Assembly (NCBI RefSeq): GCF_016863095.1
Contig: NZ_BOOF01000036.1
Location: forward strand, 1 to 64,000
Direction: 5' to 3'
Source: Microbispora siamensis
GTDB taxonomy: Bacteria; Actinomycetota; Actinomycetes; Streptosporangiales; Streptosporangiaceae
Length of the DNA stretch: 64,000 bases
The notes under the pieces were generated by a model. The model was given only the letters and a program-made list of their open reading frames with translations, was not told where the DNA came from and did not search any database. The translations under genes and the position numbers were made by a program. Position 1 is the stretch's first letter, and every line of letters begins with the position of its first letter. Shown in pieces: positions 53,696-62,388 of this stretch.

Positions 53696-54211
53696 TGGAT
53701 TCCTTTCTGCCGGGCGGCCTCGGGGGCCGCGCCACCCAGGCCGGGGGGGCACGGCCGCTCGCCGCGGCCTGCCGATGGCGAGGCACGGGCGGGAGCGGCC
53801 GTCGGATGACCGCTGCCGGACCGGGCGGCCCAGGATGACGGGACTCTCCCCGGAGCCCCGGCGCCCGTCGCCAAGGGGTCGATCAAGTTCCTCAAATGTG
53901 ACAGAGCTCTTCCAGGCTTGTCTAGAGGGGCGAATGGCGTTACATCGATTTCACACAGGCCTCCACCCCATCTCCGGGGGCCCTCGACGGGAGCCCTCTC
54001 TGCCTCCTCAAGGTCTGCGCAGGGCAACCGCGCACGCCAGCCCACGTATACGGCTGGCGTTATCGAACCTTGACGCATCGAGGCCTGGACATCCCACAGA
54101 GGCGGAGGCATATTGTCGGCCCCACAGCTCACTCAAATTTGACGAACATTTCCACCGGTTGACGGATGTTCGGAGATGCCGTACCGGGAACCCGGGGAGA
54201 GAGGAAGCACA
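53696..54211. promoter_or_regulatory. Long divergent regulatory region
   Basis: These 516 bp hold no supported gene; open frames crossing them are low-quality. They are AT-rich for this genome. Motifs are TCAAATGTGA (53892-53901), TGTCTAGA (53919-53926), two TGGCGTTA copies near 53936 and 54054, and the palindrome TCAAATTTGA (54133-54142). GAGAGGAA just before 54212 is the SDR ribosome site. The length suggests two promoters and several regulator sites. Confidence 0.6.
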
Positions 54212-54934
54212 ATGCCTGGAACCGTCCTGGTGACCGGAGCCGCTTCGGGAATCGGCGCCGCGACCGCGCGACGACTGCACGAGCACGGCTGGCGGGTGTG
54301 GGCAGCCGACCTCGACGAACGCGGCCTGGGAAGGCTGAGTCCAGAGATCGTCAGCCGGGCGGTGGACGTGACCGACGAGGCCGCCGTCGAATCGCTGCTC
54401 CACGACGTCGGACAGGCCGAGGGATGCCTTGACGGGGTCGCGGCCTGCGCGGGGATCAGTCACACCGCGCCGGCCCCCGAGACGCCGTCGCGGACGTTCG
54501 ACGAGGTGCTCAACGTAAACCTGCGCGCCGTTTTCGTGCTGGCGCGGGCGGCCCTGCCGCTTCTCGCCCGATCTTCCGCCCCCTCCTTCGCGGCGATCGC
54601 GTCCGAGCTCGGCACGGTCGGCGCACCGGGGCTGAGCGCGTACAGCTCGTCGAAGGCGGCCGTCATCAACCTCATGCGCGTCCTCGCGCTGGAGAACGCC
54701 GCGCGGGGCATCCGCTTCAACGCCGTGGCGCCCGGCGGCACCAGGACACCGATGCTGGAGCGGGAGCAGGCGCGCCTCGGCAGGACGCTCGCGGACTCGG
54801 CGGCGAACATCCCGCTCGGCCGGCTGGCGGAGCCCGCCGAGATCGCGTCGGTCGTCGAGTTCGTGCTGTCGCGCGACTCCTCGTTCATGACGGGCAGCGT
54901 GCTGGTGGCCGACGGCGGCTACACGGCGCGATGA
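54212..54934 (+). CDS. Short-chain dehydrogenase/reductase
   Basis: This 240-residue classical SDR has VTGAASGIGAAT, the catalytic Tyr/Lys in LSAYSSSKAAV and a C-terminal FMTGSVLVADGGY. The NAG element is CAGIS. ATG 54212 follows GAGAGGAA. It is divergent from the amidohydrolase operon and probably shares its regulator. Confidence 0.93.
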   Translation: MPGTVLVTGAASGIGAATARRLHEHGWRVWAADLDERGLGRLSPEIVSRAVDVTDEAAVESLLHDVGQAEGCLDGVAACAGISHTAPAPETPSRTFDEVLNVNLRAVFVLARAALPLLARSSAPSFAAIASELGTVGAPGLSAYSSSKAAVINLMRVLALENAARGIRFNAVAPGGTRTPMLEREQARLGRTLADSAANIPLGRLAEPAEIASVVEFVLSRDSSFMTGSVLVADGGYTAR

Positions 54935-54979
54935 CGGGGTGAGGAACCGGGGGTGTGTGCCGCGTTCGCCGGGCGCTCG

Positions 54980-55663
54980 TCAGGCGGAGGCGGCCAGGGC
55001 GGCCTTCAGCGCCGAGCGGGACAGGCGGTCGGCGGCGCGCGTCGTCTCGGGGAGCCGGTGACGCGGGGTCAGGGCCAGCACGTCGTGGCAGGCCGTCTCC
55101 AGGTCGACGCGGTGGCCGACGGAGACGAAGACCGGTTTGACGTCGTCCCGGGTGCGCAGCACGCGGCCGACCACCTGGCCGTCCAGGAGCAGGTCGCTCC
55201 ACGAGCCGCGGTCCCGGCCGGGCGGCTCGAAGGAGCCCACGAAGGCCGTCTTGCCGACCCCGATCGTAGGCAGGCCGGTGAGCACCCCGAGGTGGCAGGC
55301 GAGTCCGAACCGCCGCGGATGCGCCAGGCCGTACCCGTCGCAGACGATCAGGTCGGGCGTGACGGTGAGCCGCTCCAGCGCCTCGACGAGGCTGGGCAGT
55401 TCGCGAAAGGCGAGCAGGCCGGGCACGTAGCCGAAGGCGGGCCGTCCCGGCGCCGTCACCTGCTCGACCACGTCCAGGGTCGTCCCGTCGAGCACCACGA
55501 CCGCGGCGGCCAGCAGGTCGTCGGCATAGGCCACGTCCACCCCCGCGACCAGGGCGGGGTCACGGGGACCGGGGCCGGTCAGGTCCAGCCGGGGTCGCAG
55601 GGCGTCCTGGATCGCCTCCGCCTCCTCGGCCGTGGCCGGCGCGGCGATGGAACAGACCTTCAT
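54980..55663 (-). CDS. nfi: Endonuclease V
   Basis: This 227-residue deoxyinosine 3' endonuclease contains the family blocks: GVDVAYADD with the catalytic aspartate, the FGYVPGLLAFRELP wedge motif, VCDGYGLAHPRRFGLACHLG with the second aspartate, and GVGKTAFVG. It nicks DNA near hypoxanthine from adenine deamination. Length is normal. Start is ATG 55663 (MKVCSIAAP); upstream sequence in frame is shadow. It is convergent with the SDR and downstream of two small genes on the same strand. Confidence 0.96.
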   Translation of the reverse strand: MKVCSIAAPATAEEAEAIQDALRPRLDLTGPGPRDPALVAGVDVAYADDLLAAAVVVLDGTTLDVVEQVTAPGRPAFGYVPGLLAFRELPSLVEALERLTVTPDLIVCDGYGLAHPRRFGLACHLGVLTGLPTIGVGKTAFVGSFEPPGRDRGSWSDLLLDGQVVGRVLRTRDDVKPVFVSVGHRVDLETACHDVLALTPRHRLPETTRAADRLSRSALKAALAASA

Positions 55664-55812
55664 GCGGCGACGATAGACGCCACGGGCGACCGGACGGGTG
55701 TCAGGGTTCGGGTTACCCGGGGTGCGCAGGCGGGCGACTCCGCCTTCGGCGCGACGCTCCGCCCGGCCCGGTGGGGAGTCCGTCCCCGTCCGGATCGGCA
55801 GCCCGGCCGTGG

Positions 55813-56121
55813 TCAGGAGGCGCCTTCGGCGAGGTGGCGTTCCACGGAGGCGACCTTGGCGTCGAGCCTGCCCTGCCCGGCGCGGGCGTCGGCCTTGAGC
55901 ACCAGGCTGACGCGGGAGCAGCGGGCCTCGACGGCGGCGACGGCGTCCTTGACGACACCGAGCACCTCGTCCCACGTCTCCCCCTCTACCGTGGTGAACA
56001 TGGCGTCGGTGCGGTTGGGCAGCCCGGACGCGCGGACCACGTGCACCGCCTCCGCCACCGCCTCGCCGACATCCTCACCGGCGCCGATGGGCGTGACGCT
56101 GAAGGCGACGAGAACCGACAT
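55813..56121 (-). CDS. Thiamine-binding protein, MTH1187/YkoF-like family
   Basis: This 102-residue ferredoxin-like-fold protein opens [19 protein letters not shown] and contains [20 protein letters not shown], both typical of the MTH1187 family. Family members bind hydroxymethylpyrimidine or thiamine. GGAGG precedes the ATG. It is a stand-alone gene between DUF6194 and endonuclease V genes, so its partner pathway is not visible. Confidence 0.88.
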   Translation of the reverse strand: MSVLVAFSVTPIGAGEDVGEAVAEAVHVVRASGLPNRTDAMFTTVEGETWDEVLGVVKDAVAAVEARCSRVSLVLKADARAGQGRLDAKVASVERHLAEGAS

Positions 56122-56194
56122 GAGACCTCCTCGAAGATCGCATCCCCCGGGCCACGCTAACACCCGCCGCCGGGCGGCAGCGGGTGCGGGTGGG

Positions 56195-56680
56195 TCACGC
56201 GCGGGTGGTCCGCTCGCCCGTCCTGTGGCGGGCGGCCGCACGGGCGTGCGCGCCGGTCAGGAGATCGCGCACCCGCGCGGTGGTGGCGTCGCCGGGGTTG
56301 AGCACGCAGATCCAGGACTGCGCTGCGTACAGGGGGTGCGGCAGGACGCGGTCCGGCACCCGGTAGTCCAGCGCCTCGTGGTGGTCGGCGTGCGCCGCCG
56401 GCGGATAGCCGAGCACTTCCTCGAACACGGTGCGGCCGACTCCGATGTTGACCCGGAAGACGCCGGGGCGGTTCAGGTCGGAGGCGGTGTCGAACCCCTC
56501 GTAATCCTTCACGACGATCGTGGCGAAGGGCATCTTCCGGTTGGCCGGCTCGTCGTCGGGGTCGTAGTAGAAGAAGGTGTCTCCCCATGCCGCTTGCGGG
56601 GCGCCGTTGTCCTCCGCGGCGGTGAAGGCGACGACACCCGGCAGGCCGGTCACGAATTCGATGACGTCGTTCTCGGTCAC
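56195..56680 (-). CDS. DUF6194 family protein
   Basis: This 161-residue soluble protein has [25 protein letters not shown], a central [17 protein letters not shown] and the C-terminal [19 protein letters not shown]. These resemble actinomycete DUF6194 proteins of unknown function. There is no signal, membrane segment or known catalytic motif. GTG is the start, with AAAGGACC upstream. Its promoter carries an 18-bp perfect palindrome, suggesting control by a dedicated repressor encoded elsewhere. Confidence 0.8.
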   Translation of the reverse strand: MTENDVIEFVTGLPGVVAFTAAEDNGAPQAAWGDTFFYYDPDDEPANRKMPFATIVVKDYEGFDTASDLNRPGVFRVNIGVGRTVFEEVLGYPPAAHADHHEALDYRVPDRVLPHPLYAAQSWICVLNPGDATTARVRDLLTGAHARAAARHRTGERTTRA

Positions 56681-56726
56681 ACGAGGTCCTTTTCTCTTCG
56701 GATTTCCTCCTTCAAGTTTCTCATTG

Positions 56727-56744
56727 AAGTCCTATATAGGACTT
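56727..56744. promoter_or_regulatory. 18-bp perfect palindrome upstream of the DUF6194 gene
   Basis: AAGTCCTATATAGGACTT is a perfect palindrome 47 bp before the DUF6194 start. Its AT-rich centre could also be a -10 element, so a bound dimer would block the promoter. No regulator gene is adjacent. Confidence 0.7.
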
Positions 56745-56811
56745 TTTCCGGGAATCCGCTGACAGCCACTCGCCAACCCTCAAGTCGCGCGTGAGACCCG
56801 CGCGTCCGGTC

Positions 56812-57669
56812 TCAGCTCCGGGGAGGCCGCACCACCGCGACGGGGCAGTGCGCGTGGTGCAGGACCGCCCGGCTCACCGAGCCGAGCACCGCCGCGCCGA
56901 CGGCGCCGCGCCCGTGCGACCCCACGACGAGCAGGTCGGCCTTCTCCCCGGCCTCGACCAGCGCGGCGACCGGGTGCGCGCAGACGGCCCGCATCTCGGC
57001 GGCGACGTCGGGATACCGGTCCCGGTAGGTACGCAGCGCGCCCGCCACGTAGTCCTCCTGGGCCTTGCGCACCTCGTCGACGTCGTAGGTGATCTCGGGT
57101 GCGAAGGGGTGCACCGGGAGCTGCCAGGCGTACAGGGCGAGCAGCCGGCAGTCGCGCAGCCGCGCCTCCTCGAACGCGTAGGTCAGTGCGGCGGCGGCCT
57201 CGGCGGAGCCGTCGACGCCGACGACGACCAGCCCGTGGGGCGCCGACACCCCGGCACGCACCACGACGACGGGGACGTCCACCTGACCGGCGACGTGCAT
57301 GCCGACCGACCCGAGCAGCATGCCCGTGAACCCGCCGTGTCCCCTGCTGCCGATCACGATCTCCGCCGCGTTCCCGGACTCCTGACGCAGCACCCGGGAC
57401 GGGTCGCCCTCGATCATGGCGGTGGCGACGCGGACGGCCGGGTGGGTCTCCCGCACGGCCTGCTCGGCCTCCTCCAGGATCCGCCGTCCGGCCCGGTCGA
57501 GTTGGTCGTCGATGGGGATGGGATAGCGCGCGATCTCGTACGGCAGGCGGTCCACCGCGTGGACGATCCGCAGCGGCAGGCCCTTGCGCGCCGCGTCGCC
57601 CGCGGCCCACTCCACGGCGGCGGCCGCCGCGCGCGAGCCGTCGGTGCCCACGATGACGGGTTCGGTCAT
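56812..57669 (-). CDS. Universal stress protein with two UspA domains
   Basis: This 285-residue protein has two tandem UspA domains (about 1-140 and 148-283). Both carry the ATP-binding motif: IGSRGHGGFTGMLLGSV and VGSHGRGAVGAAVLGSV. GGAGGAG precedes the ATG. Single-gene unit. Such tandem Usp proteins accompany dormancy, hypoxia or redox stress in actinomycetes, but the role here is not visible. Confidence 0.95.
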   Translation of the reverse strand: MTEPVIVGTDGSRAAAAAVEWAAGDAARKGLPLRIVHAVDRLPYEIARYPIPIDDQLDRAGRRILEEAEQAVRETHPAVRVATAMIEGDPSRVLRQESGNAAEIVIGSRGHGGFTGMLLGSVGMHVAGQVDVPVVVVRAGVSAPHGLVVVGVDGSAEAAAALTYAFEEARLRDCRLLALYAWQLPVHPFAPEITYDVDEVRKAQEDYVAGALRTYRDRYPDVAAEMRAVCAHPVAALVEAGEKADLLVVGSHGRGAVGAAVLGSVSRAVLHHAHCPVAVVRPPRS

Positions 57670-57790
57670 GGCTCCTCCTTCTGCTCCTGTCCCCTATCCG
57701 ACCGCCTGCGCCTCGTCGGAGGCAGGGCCGCTGGTCCCTGCACCGCGGGACCTTTCTCCTCCCCCGGGGCAGACGTGGCAGACATGGAGC

Positions 57791-57831
57791 GGCCGGCTCG
57801 CGTGGCGCCGAGGCACCGCCGCGAGCCGGCC
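57791..57831 (-). terminator. Hairpin downstream of the expansin gene
   Basis: A perfect 12-bp inverted repeat (57791-57802 with 57820-57831) with a 17-nt loop lies 25 bp past the minus-strand stop of the expansin-CBM2 gene. It probably ends that transcript. Confidence 0.7.
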
Positions 57832-57855
57832 GGAGGCCGGGAACCGGTAGGAGGG

Positions 57856-59250
57856 TCAGGAGCAGGTGAACCCGCTCGCCCCCGGCGAGGAGGGGCCGGA
57901 CGCCTGGAAGCCGAAGCTCGCCGACGCGCCGGGCGCGAGGTTCGTCGCCCACGAGGGCGCCTTGGCCGTCCAGCGGGTGCCGCTGGAGGTCACGGTCGCG
58001 CTCCAGCCGCTGACGAGGCTCACTCCTGACGGCATGTCCCAGGTGACCGTCCAGTTCTGCCAGGCCGCGGTGCCGGTGTTCTTGACCGTGACGTTCGCCG
58101 TGAATCCGCCCTGCCACGAGTTGGCCACCTGGTAGGTCACCTGGCAGGTCCCGGGGTTCGCCGACGGGGACGGGCTGGGGCTGGGCGACGCGGACGGGGA
58201 CGCAGAAGGAGACGCGGAGGGGGACGCCGACGGCGAGGCGGAGGGCGAGGCCGACGGTGACGCCGAGGGCGACGCGGACGGCGACGGTGACGGCGAGCCG
58301 CTGGGCGTCGTCGTGGTGTAGGTCGCCTCCGTGTAGTCCGCGCCGCACTGCGATCCGCAGGACGCGGGCAGGGCGAAGCTGTAGACCCGGCCGCCGTTCA
58401 CCAGCGCGTCGGAGGCGTCGCGCACCCGGATCTGGAACCGCGTCGCGCCCTGCGTGACCCCGCCGATGATGTACGACTGGCCCATGTCGGAGTTCATCTG
58501 GGCCTGCTTCCAGGCGCCGTCGGCGTAGTACTCCACCCCGTGGATGCCGTTGGGCAGGTGGGAGACCGCGATCGCGGGCCACCACGCCTGCGCGCCCTTC
58601 ATGAACCCGATCCTGATGTCGCCGCTGTAGCCGGGTGCCGGAACGAACGACCAGGTCACGTGGCGGTTGTTCCAGTGGTTCGGGTACATGTCCCCGACCG
58701 GCGCCCCGTTCTTGACGAACCTGTTGAGCGACGGCTTCGACAGGTCCAGGTGATACCGGTCGTCGCGGCACCAGCCGTTGGAGTCGCCGCAGCTGTCGGC
58801 GACGAGCATGGTGAGCGTGGCGCCGTTGTAGGCGTCGGAGACCCACGAGCCGTTGCGGCAGAACGCCTGGCCGGGCGCGCCGTCGTTGACGCCGGTGCAG
58901 TAGTCGGAGATGCTCACCTTCACGTACCGGCCGCAGTTGAGGCCGTTGTTCCACAGCCCGGCCTTGGAGGCGTTCGCGCCGGTCAGCGGGCGGGGGTAGA
59001 AGGAGTAGTCGCCGGGCGTGTCGTACACGTTGAGCGCGACGAAGTCCTGCGAGTCCAGCTCCGACTGCGGCAGGCCGCAGCCGCCGTACGGCGAGCCGAG
59101 GCCGTCGAAGTAGGTCGCGCTGCCGGTCACCGGCGCGGGCGGGTCGTCGACCGCGCCGGCCGGGGTGGCGGCGGGCCAGGCGGTGAGCAGCACCGCGGCG
59201 ACGGCGGCCGCCCAGATGCGGCGTCGGACGGAGGTTGCGCGGCCGGTCAT
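57856..59250 (-). CDS. Secreted expansin-like protein with serine-proline linker and CBM2
   Basis: This 464-residue exported protein has a signal peptide (RRRIWAAAVAAVLLTAWPA, AGA|VDD). An expansin-type double-psi barrel follows (about 40-165: GSATYFDGLGSPYGGCGLP, and SDAYNGATLTMLVADSCGDS). Next come a CBM63-like domain (about 190-300), a (Ser-Pro-Ser-Ala)n linker, and a C-terminal CBM2 (about 362-464: QVTYQVANSWQGGFTANV). Bacterial expansins loosen cellulose or hemicellulose contacts without hydrolysis. The ATG at 59250 follows AGGGAGC. The cellulose-binding module suggests action on plant wall cellulose. Confidence 0.85.
   Translation of the reverse strand: MTGRATSVRRRIWAAAVAAVLLTAWPAATPAGAVDDPPAPVTGSATYFDGLGSPYGGCGLPQSELDSQDFVALNVYDTPGDYSFYPRPLTGANASKAGLWNNGLNCGRYVKVSISDYCTGVNDGAPGQAFCRNGSWVSDAYNGATLTMLVADSCGDSNGWCRDDRYHLDLSKPSLNRFVKNGAPVGDMYPNHWNNRHVTWSFVPAPGYSGDIRIGFMKGAQAWWPAIAVSHLPNGIHGVEYYADGAWKQAQMNSDMGQSYIIGGVTQGATRFQIRVRDASDALVNGGRVYSFALPASCGSQCGADYTEATYTTTTPSGSPSPSPSASPSASPSASPSASPSASPSASPSASPSASPSPSPSPSANPGTCQVTYQVANSWQGGFTANVTVKNTGTAAWQNWTVTWDMPSGVSLVSGWSATVTSSGTRWTAKAPSWATNLAPGASASFGFQASGPSSPGASGFTCS
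58158..58305 (-). repeat. Low-complexity Ser-Pro-Ser-Ala linker repeat
   Basis: About eight to ten near-identical 12-bp units encode SPSA/SPSP repeats between the expansin part and the CBM2. The nucleotide units vary at third positions, so this is an old coding repeat, not a recent expansion or a CRISPR-like array. Confidence 0.85.
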
Positions 59251-59463
59251 CGGGCTCCCTGCGGTCACGGTCGTGCTCTGAACGTCGAGATCGTGGCGAC
59301 GGGGTGGCGGGCCGGTCAAGGCGCGCCCACGGGCGACCCCGGTGAGCTGGGCCGTCCTCGGTGAGGGCCTGTAACTTTCATCACCATCCGAAACCAGAGA
59401 CGTGCGTAAGCCGACTTTCGGGGCAGAGGAGGCAAAAGCACTCATCAGCCTGGGAGCGGCTAC

Positions 59464-60603
59464 ATGACACACCTCGCACGGGATATGGCGGTCGGCGTCG
59501 AAGAGGAGTTCCACGTCGTGGACCTGGGAACCCGGCAGCTCGTCCCGCGCGCCGGCCTGCTCCTCCAGCAGTTGCCGCCCGACCGGTTCACTCAGGAGTT
59601 GCAGCGCTCGATGGTGGAGGCCAACACCCGCCCGTGCACGAGCCTGGAGGACCTCTCCCGGGAGCTGACCGGGCTGCGGGCCGACGCGATCGCGGCGGCG
59701 GACGGCCTCGGCCTCGGCATCGTGGCCGCGGGCACGGTCCCGCTGGTCGACGCCGAGACGATGAAGATCTCCCCCGATCCGCGCTATGAGCAGATGCTGG
59801 CCGACTACCAGGCGCTCGCCCGCGAGCAGCTCATCTGCGGCACCCAGGTGCACGCCGAGGTGCGCGACCGCGACCTCGCGGTGGCCGTCGCACACCGGCT
59901 GGCTCCCTGGCTGCCCACGTTGCTGGCCCTGAGCTGCAGCTCGCCGTACTGGATGGGGGCCGACACCGGCTACTCGAGCTTCCGGTCGATGGTGTGGCAG
60001 CGCTGGCCGACCGCGGGGCCGGCGGCGCGGTTCGAGTCGGCCGAGGAGTACGACGCGATGGTGGACGAGCTGATCCGGTCGGGGGTCATCAGCGATCCCG
60101 GCATGCTCTACTTCGACGTACGGCCGTCGGCGCACGTGCCGACCGTCGAGCTGCGGCTGTGCGACGCCTGCCCGCGGGTGGACGACATCGTGCTGATCGC
60201 CGGGCTGTTCCGCGCGCTCGTCAGCCGGGAGCTGGACGCCCTCGCCGCCGGCGAGCCGCCCTCCGCGGCCGCGGAGTCCGTGCGTACGGAGCTGGTGCGG
60301 GCCGCCTCCTGGCGGGCGGCGCGTTCGGGACTGGACGGCGAGCTGGTCGATCCCGTCGAGGGCGTGCCGAGACCGGCCCGCACGGTCGTCGGCCGGATGC
60401 TGGAGGGGCTCCGGCCGGAGCTGGAGGAGTCCGGCGACTGGGCGCTCGTCTCGTCGCTCGCGGCCCGGGCGTTGGCCGACGGCGGATCGGCCGCCCGGCA
60501 GCGCGAGGCGTTCCGGCGCGGCGGCCGCCTGACCGACGTGGTGGACCTCCTGCTGGCGGAGACGAGATCCGGAGACCGGCGACTCGCGGCGGCCGGGAGG
60601 TAG
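59464..60603 (+). CDS. Carboxylate-amine ligase, YbdK/GCS2 family
   Basis: This 379-residue ATP-dependent ligase of the glutamate-cysteine ligase 2 family has the N-terminal AVGVEEEFHVVDL, the active-site block GTQVHAEVRDRD and the ARFESAEEYDAMVDELIRSG segment. It joins a carboxylate to an amine. ATG 59464 follows GGGAG by 8 nt. It ends 3 bp before the amidotransferase start, so it opens the NAGGN operon. Its exact step there is not established by sequence. Confidence 0.9.
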   Translation: MTHLARDMAVGVEEEFHVVDLGTRQLVPRAGLLLQQLPPDRFTQELQRSMVEANTRPCTSLEDLSRELTGLRADAIAAADGLGLGIVAAGTVPLVDAETMKISPDPRYEQMLADYQALAREQLICGTQVHAEVRDRDLAVAVAHRLAPWLPTLLALSCSSPYWMGADTGYSSFRSMVWQRWPTAGPAARFESAEEYDAMVDELIRSGVISDPGMLYFDVRPSAHVPTVELRLCDACPRVDDIVLIAGLFRALVSRELDALAAGEPPSAAAESVRTELVRAASWRAARSGLDGELVDPVEGVPRPARTVVGRMLEGLRPELEESGDWALVSSLAARALADGGSAARQREAFRRGGRLTDVVDLLLAETRSGDRRLAAAGR

Positions 60604-60606
60604 GAC

Positions 60607-62388
60607 ATGTGCGGACTGACCGGCGAGATCCGGTTCGACGGGCGGCGCGCCGATATCGGCGCGGTGGGCAGGATGACCGACGCGATGCACGATCGCGGCC
60701 CGGACGGGTCGGGCCTGTGGTCACAGGGCCCGGTCGCCCTCGGCCACCGGCGCTTGAAGATCATCGACCTGTCGGACAAGGCGGCCCAGCCGATGGCGGA
60801 CCCCGCCCTCGGCCTGGCCGCGGTTTTCAACGGCTGCCTCTACAACTACCGTGAGCTGCGCGAGGAACTGCGGGCCGAGGGCTACCGCTTCTTCTCCGAC
60901 TCCGACACCGAGGTCCTGGTCAAGGCGTTCCACCGCTGGGGCCCGGACTGCGTGCACCGCTTCGCGGGGATGTTCGCCTTCGCCGTGTTCGAACCGGAAA
61001 CGGGACGGCTGACGCTCGCCCGCGACCGGCTCGGCATCAAGCCGATGTACGTGTCCGAAGACGGGCGGCGGCTGCGCTTCGCCTCCACCCTGCCCGCGCT
61101 GCTGGCCGGGGGCGAGGTGAGCACCGACATCGACCCGGTCGCGCTGCACCACTACATGACCTTCCACTCGCTGGTGCCCGGCGACCGCACGATCCTCTCC
61201 GGCGTGCGCAAGCTGCCTCCGGCGACCGTACGCACGGTCGAGGCCGACGGGACCTCCCACGACACGGTCTACTGGAACCCGCCCTTCACCCGGCTGCCGC
61301 GATACGAGGGGATGGACGCGCACGACTGGCGCGAGGCCGTGCTCGACCGGCTGCGCGCGGCGGTCCGCAGGCGCATGGTCGCGGACGTACCGGTGGGCGT
61401 GCTGCTGTCGGGCGGGCTGGACTCCAGCGTCATCGTGGCCCTGCTGGCCGAGGAGGGCCAGCGGGACCTGTCGACGTTCAGCATCGGTTTCCACGCGGCC
61501 GGCGGCGACGCGGGGGACGAGTTCCGCTATTCCGACCTGGTCGCCGAACGCTTCGGCACCGACCACCACCGCATCCTCATCGAGGACTCCCGCCTGCTTT
61601 CCGGCCTGCCGGAGGCGGTGCGGGCCATGAGCGAGCCCATGGTCAGCCACGACTGCGTCGCCTTCCACCTGCTGTCGGGGGAGGTGGCCAGGCACGTCAA
61701 GGTCGTGCAGTCCGGGCAGGGCGCCGACGAGGTGTTCGCCGGGTACCGCTGGTTCCCCCCGCTGGCCGCCGTGCCGCGCGAGGACGCCTTCGCGACGTAC
61801 GCCCGGGAGTTCTTCGACCGGCCGCACGAGGACCTGGCCGGCATCGTCGCACCGGACCACCTGGTCGAGGAGGACGTGAGCGCCGACGTCGTCCGCCGCC
61901 ACCTCGACCGGCCGGGCGCCGAGACCGCGCTCGACGCGGTGTTGCGCCTGGAGACCCGGCTGATGCTCGCCGACGACCCGGTCAAACGGGTGGACAACAT
62001 GACGATGGCCCATGGTCTGGAGGCCCGTACGCCATTCCTCGACCACGAGCTGGTCGAGCTGGCGGCGGCGTGCCCTCCGGAGCTGAAGCTGGCCGGGGGC
62101 GGCAAGGGCATCCTGAAGGAGGCCTCCCGGGCGCTGCTGCCGCGCGAGGTCGTCGACCGGCCGAAGGGCTATTTCCCGGTGCCCGCGATCCGGCACATCG
62201 ACGGGCCCTTCCTCGACCTGGTGCGCGACGCGCTCACCGCGCCCGCCGCGCGCTCCCGCGGCCTGTTCGACAAGGCGTACGTCGAGGAGCTGCTGGAGAA
62301 CCGGGAGGCCCACCGCACCACGACGGGGGTCAACGTGCTGTGGCAGCTCGGACTGCTGGAGATGTGGCTGCAGGCGCAAGGAATCTGA
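60607..62388 (+). CDS. N-acetylglutaminylglutamine amidotransferase (asparagine-synthase-like)
   Basis: This 593-residue class-II glutamine amidotransferase has the nucleophile C2 (MCGLTGEIRF), RGPDGSG in the glutaminase half, and the synthetase PP-loop SGGLDSS. VKVVQSGQGADEVFAGY and LEARTPFLDHELVEL follow. The composition matches the asparagine-synthase-like enzyme of N-acetylglutaminylglutamine amide (NAGGN) osmolyte synthesis, which amidates the dipeptide. It is sandwiched between a carboxylate-amine ligase and an S9 peptidase, the known NAGGN operon order; its stop overlaps the peptidase ATG. Confidence 0.92.
   Translation: MCGLTGEIRFDGRRADIGAVGRMTDAMHDRGPDGSGLWSQGPVALGHRRLKIIDLSDKAAQPMADPALGLAAVFNGCLYNYRELREELRAEGYRFFSDSDTEVLVKAFHRWGPDCVHRFAGMFAFAVFEPETGRLTLARDRLGIKPMYVSEDGRRLRFASTLPALLAGGEVSTDIDPVALHHYMTFHSLVPGDRTILSGVRKLPPATVRTVEADGTSHDTVYWNPPFTRLPRYEGMDAHDWREAVLDRLRAAVRRRMVADVPVGVLLSGGLDSSVIVALLAEEGQRDLSTFSIGFHAAGGDAGDEFRYSDLVAERFGTDHHRILIEDSRLLSGLPEAVRAMSEPMVSHDCVAFHLLSGEVARHVKVVQSGQGADEVFAGYRWFPPLAAVPREDAFATYAREFFDRPHEDLAGIVAPDHLVEEDVSADVVRRHLDRPGAETALDAVLRLETRLMLADDPVKRVDNMTMAHGLEARTPFLDHELVELAAACPPELKLAGGGKGILKEASRALLPREVVDRPKGYFPVPAIRHIDGPFLDLVRDALTAPAARSRGLFDKAYVEELLENREAHRTTTGVNVLWQLGLLEMWLQAQGI

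Noticed and set aside
53775-54233. Possible 152-codon gene in the long divergent region
   Set aside because: No ribosome site, no homology, and it spans AT-rich regulatory motifs; treated as intergenic.
58158-58305. CRISPR-like regular repeats
   Set aside because: 12-bp units with no spacers that code for a Ser-Pro-Ser-Ala linker.
57856-60690. Expansin gene extended upstream by about 480 codons
   Set aside because: The extra part is antisense of the carboxylate-amine ligase; signal peptide and ribosome site define the start at 59250.
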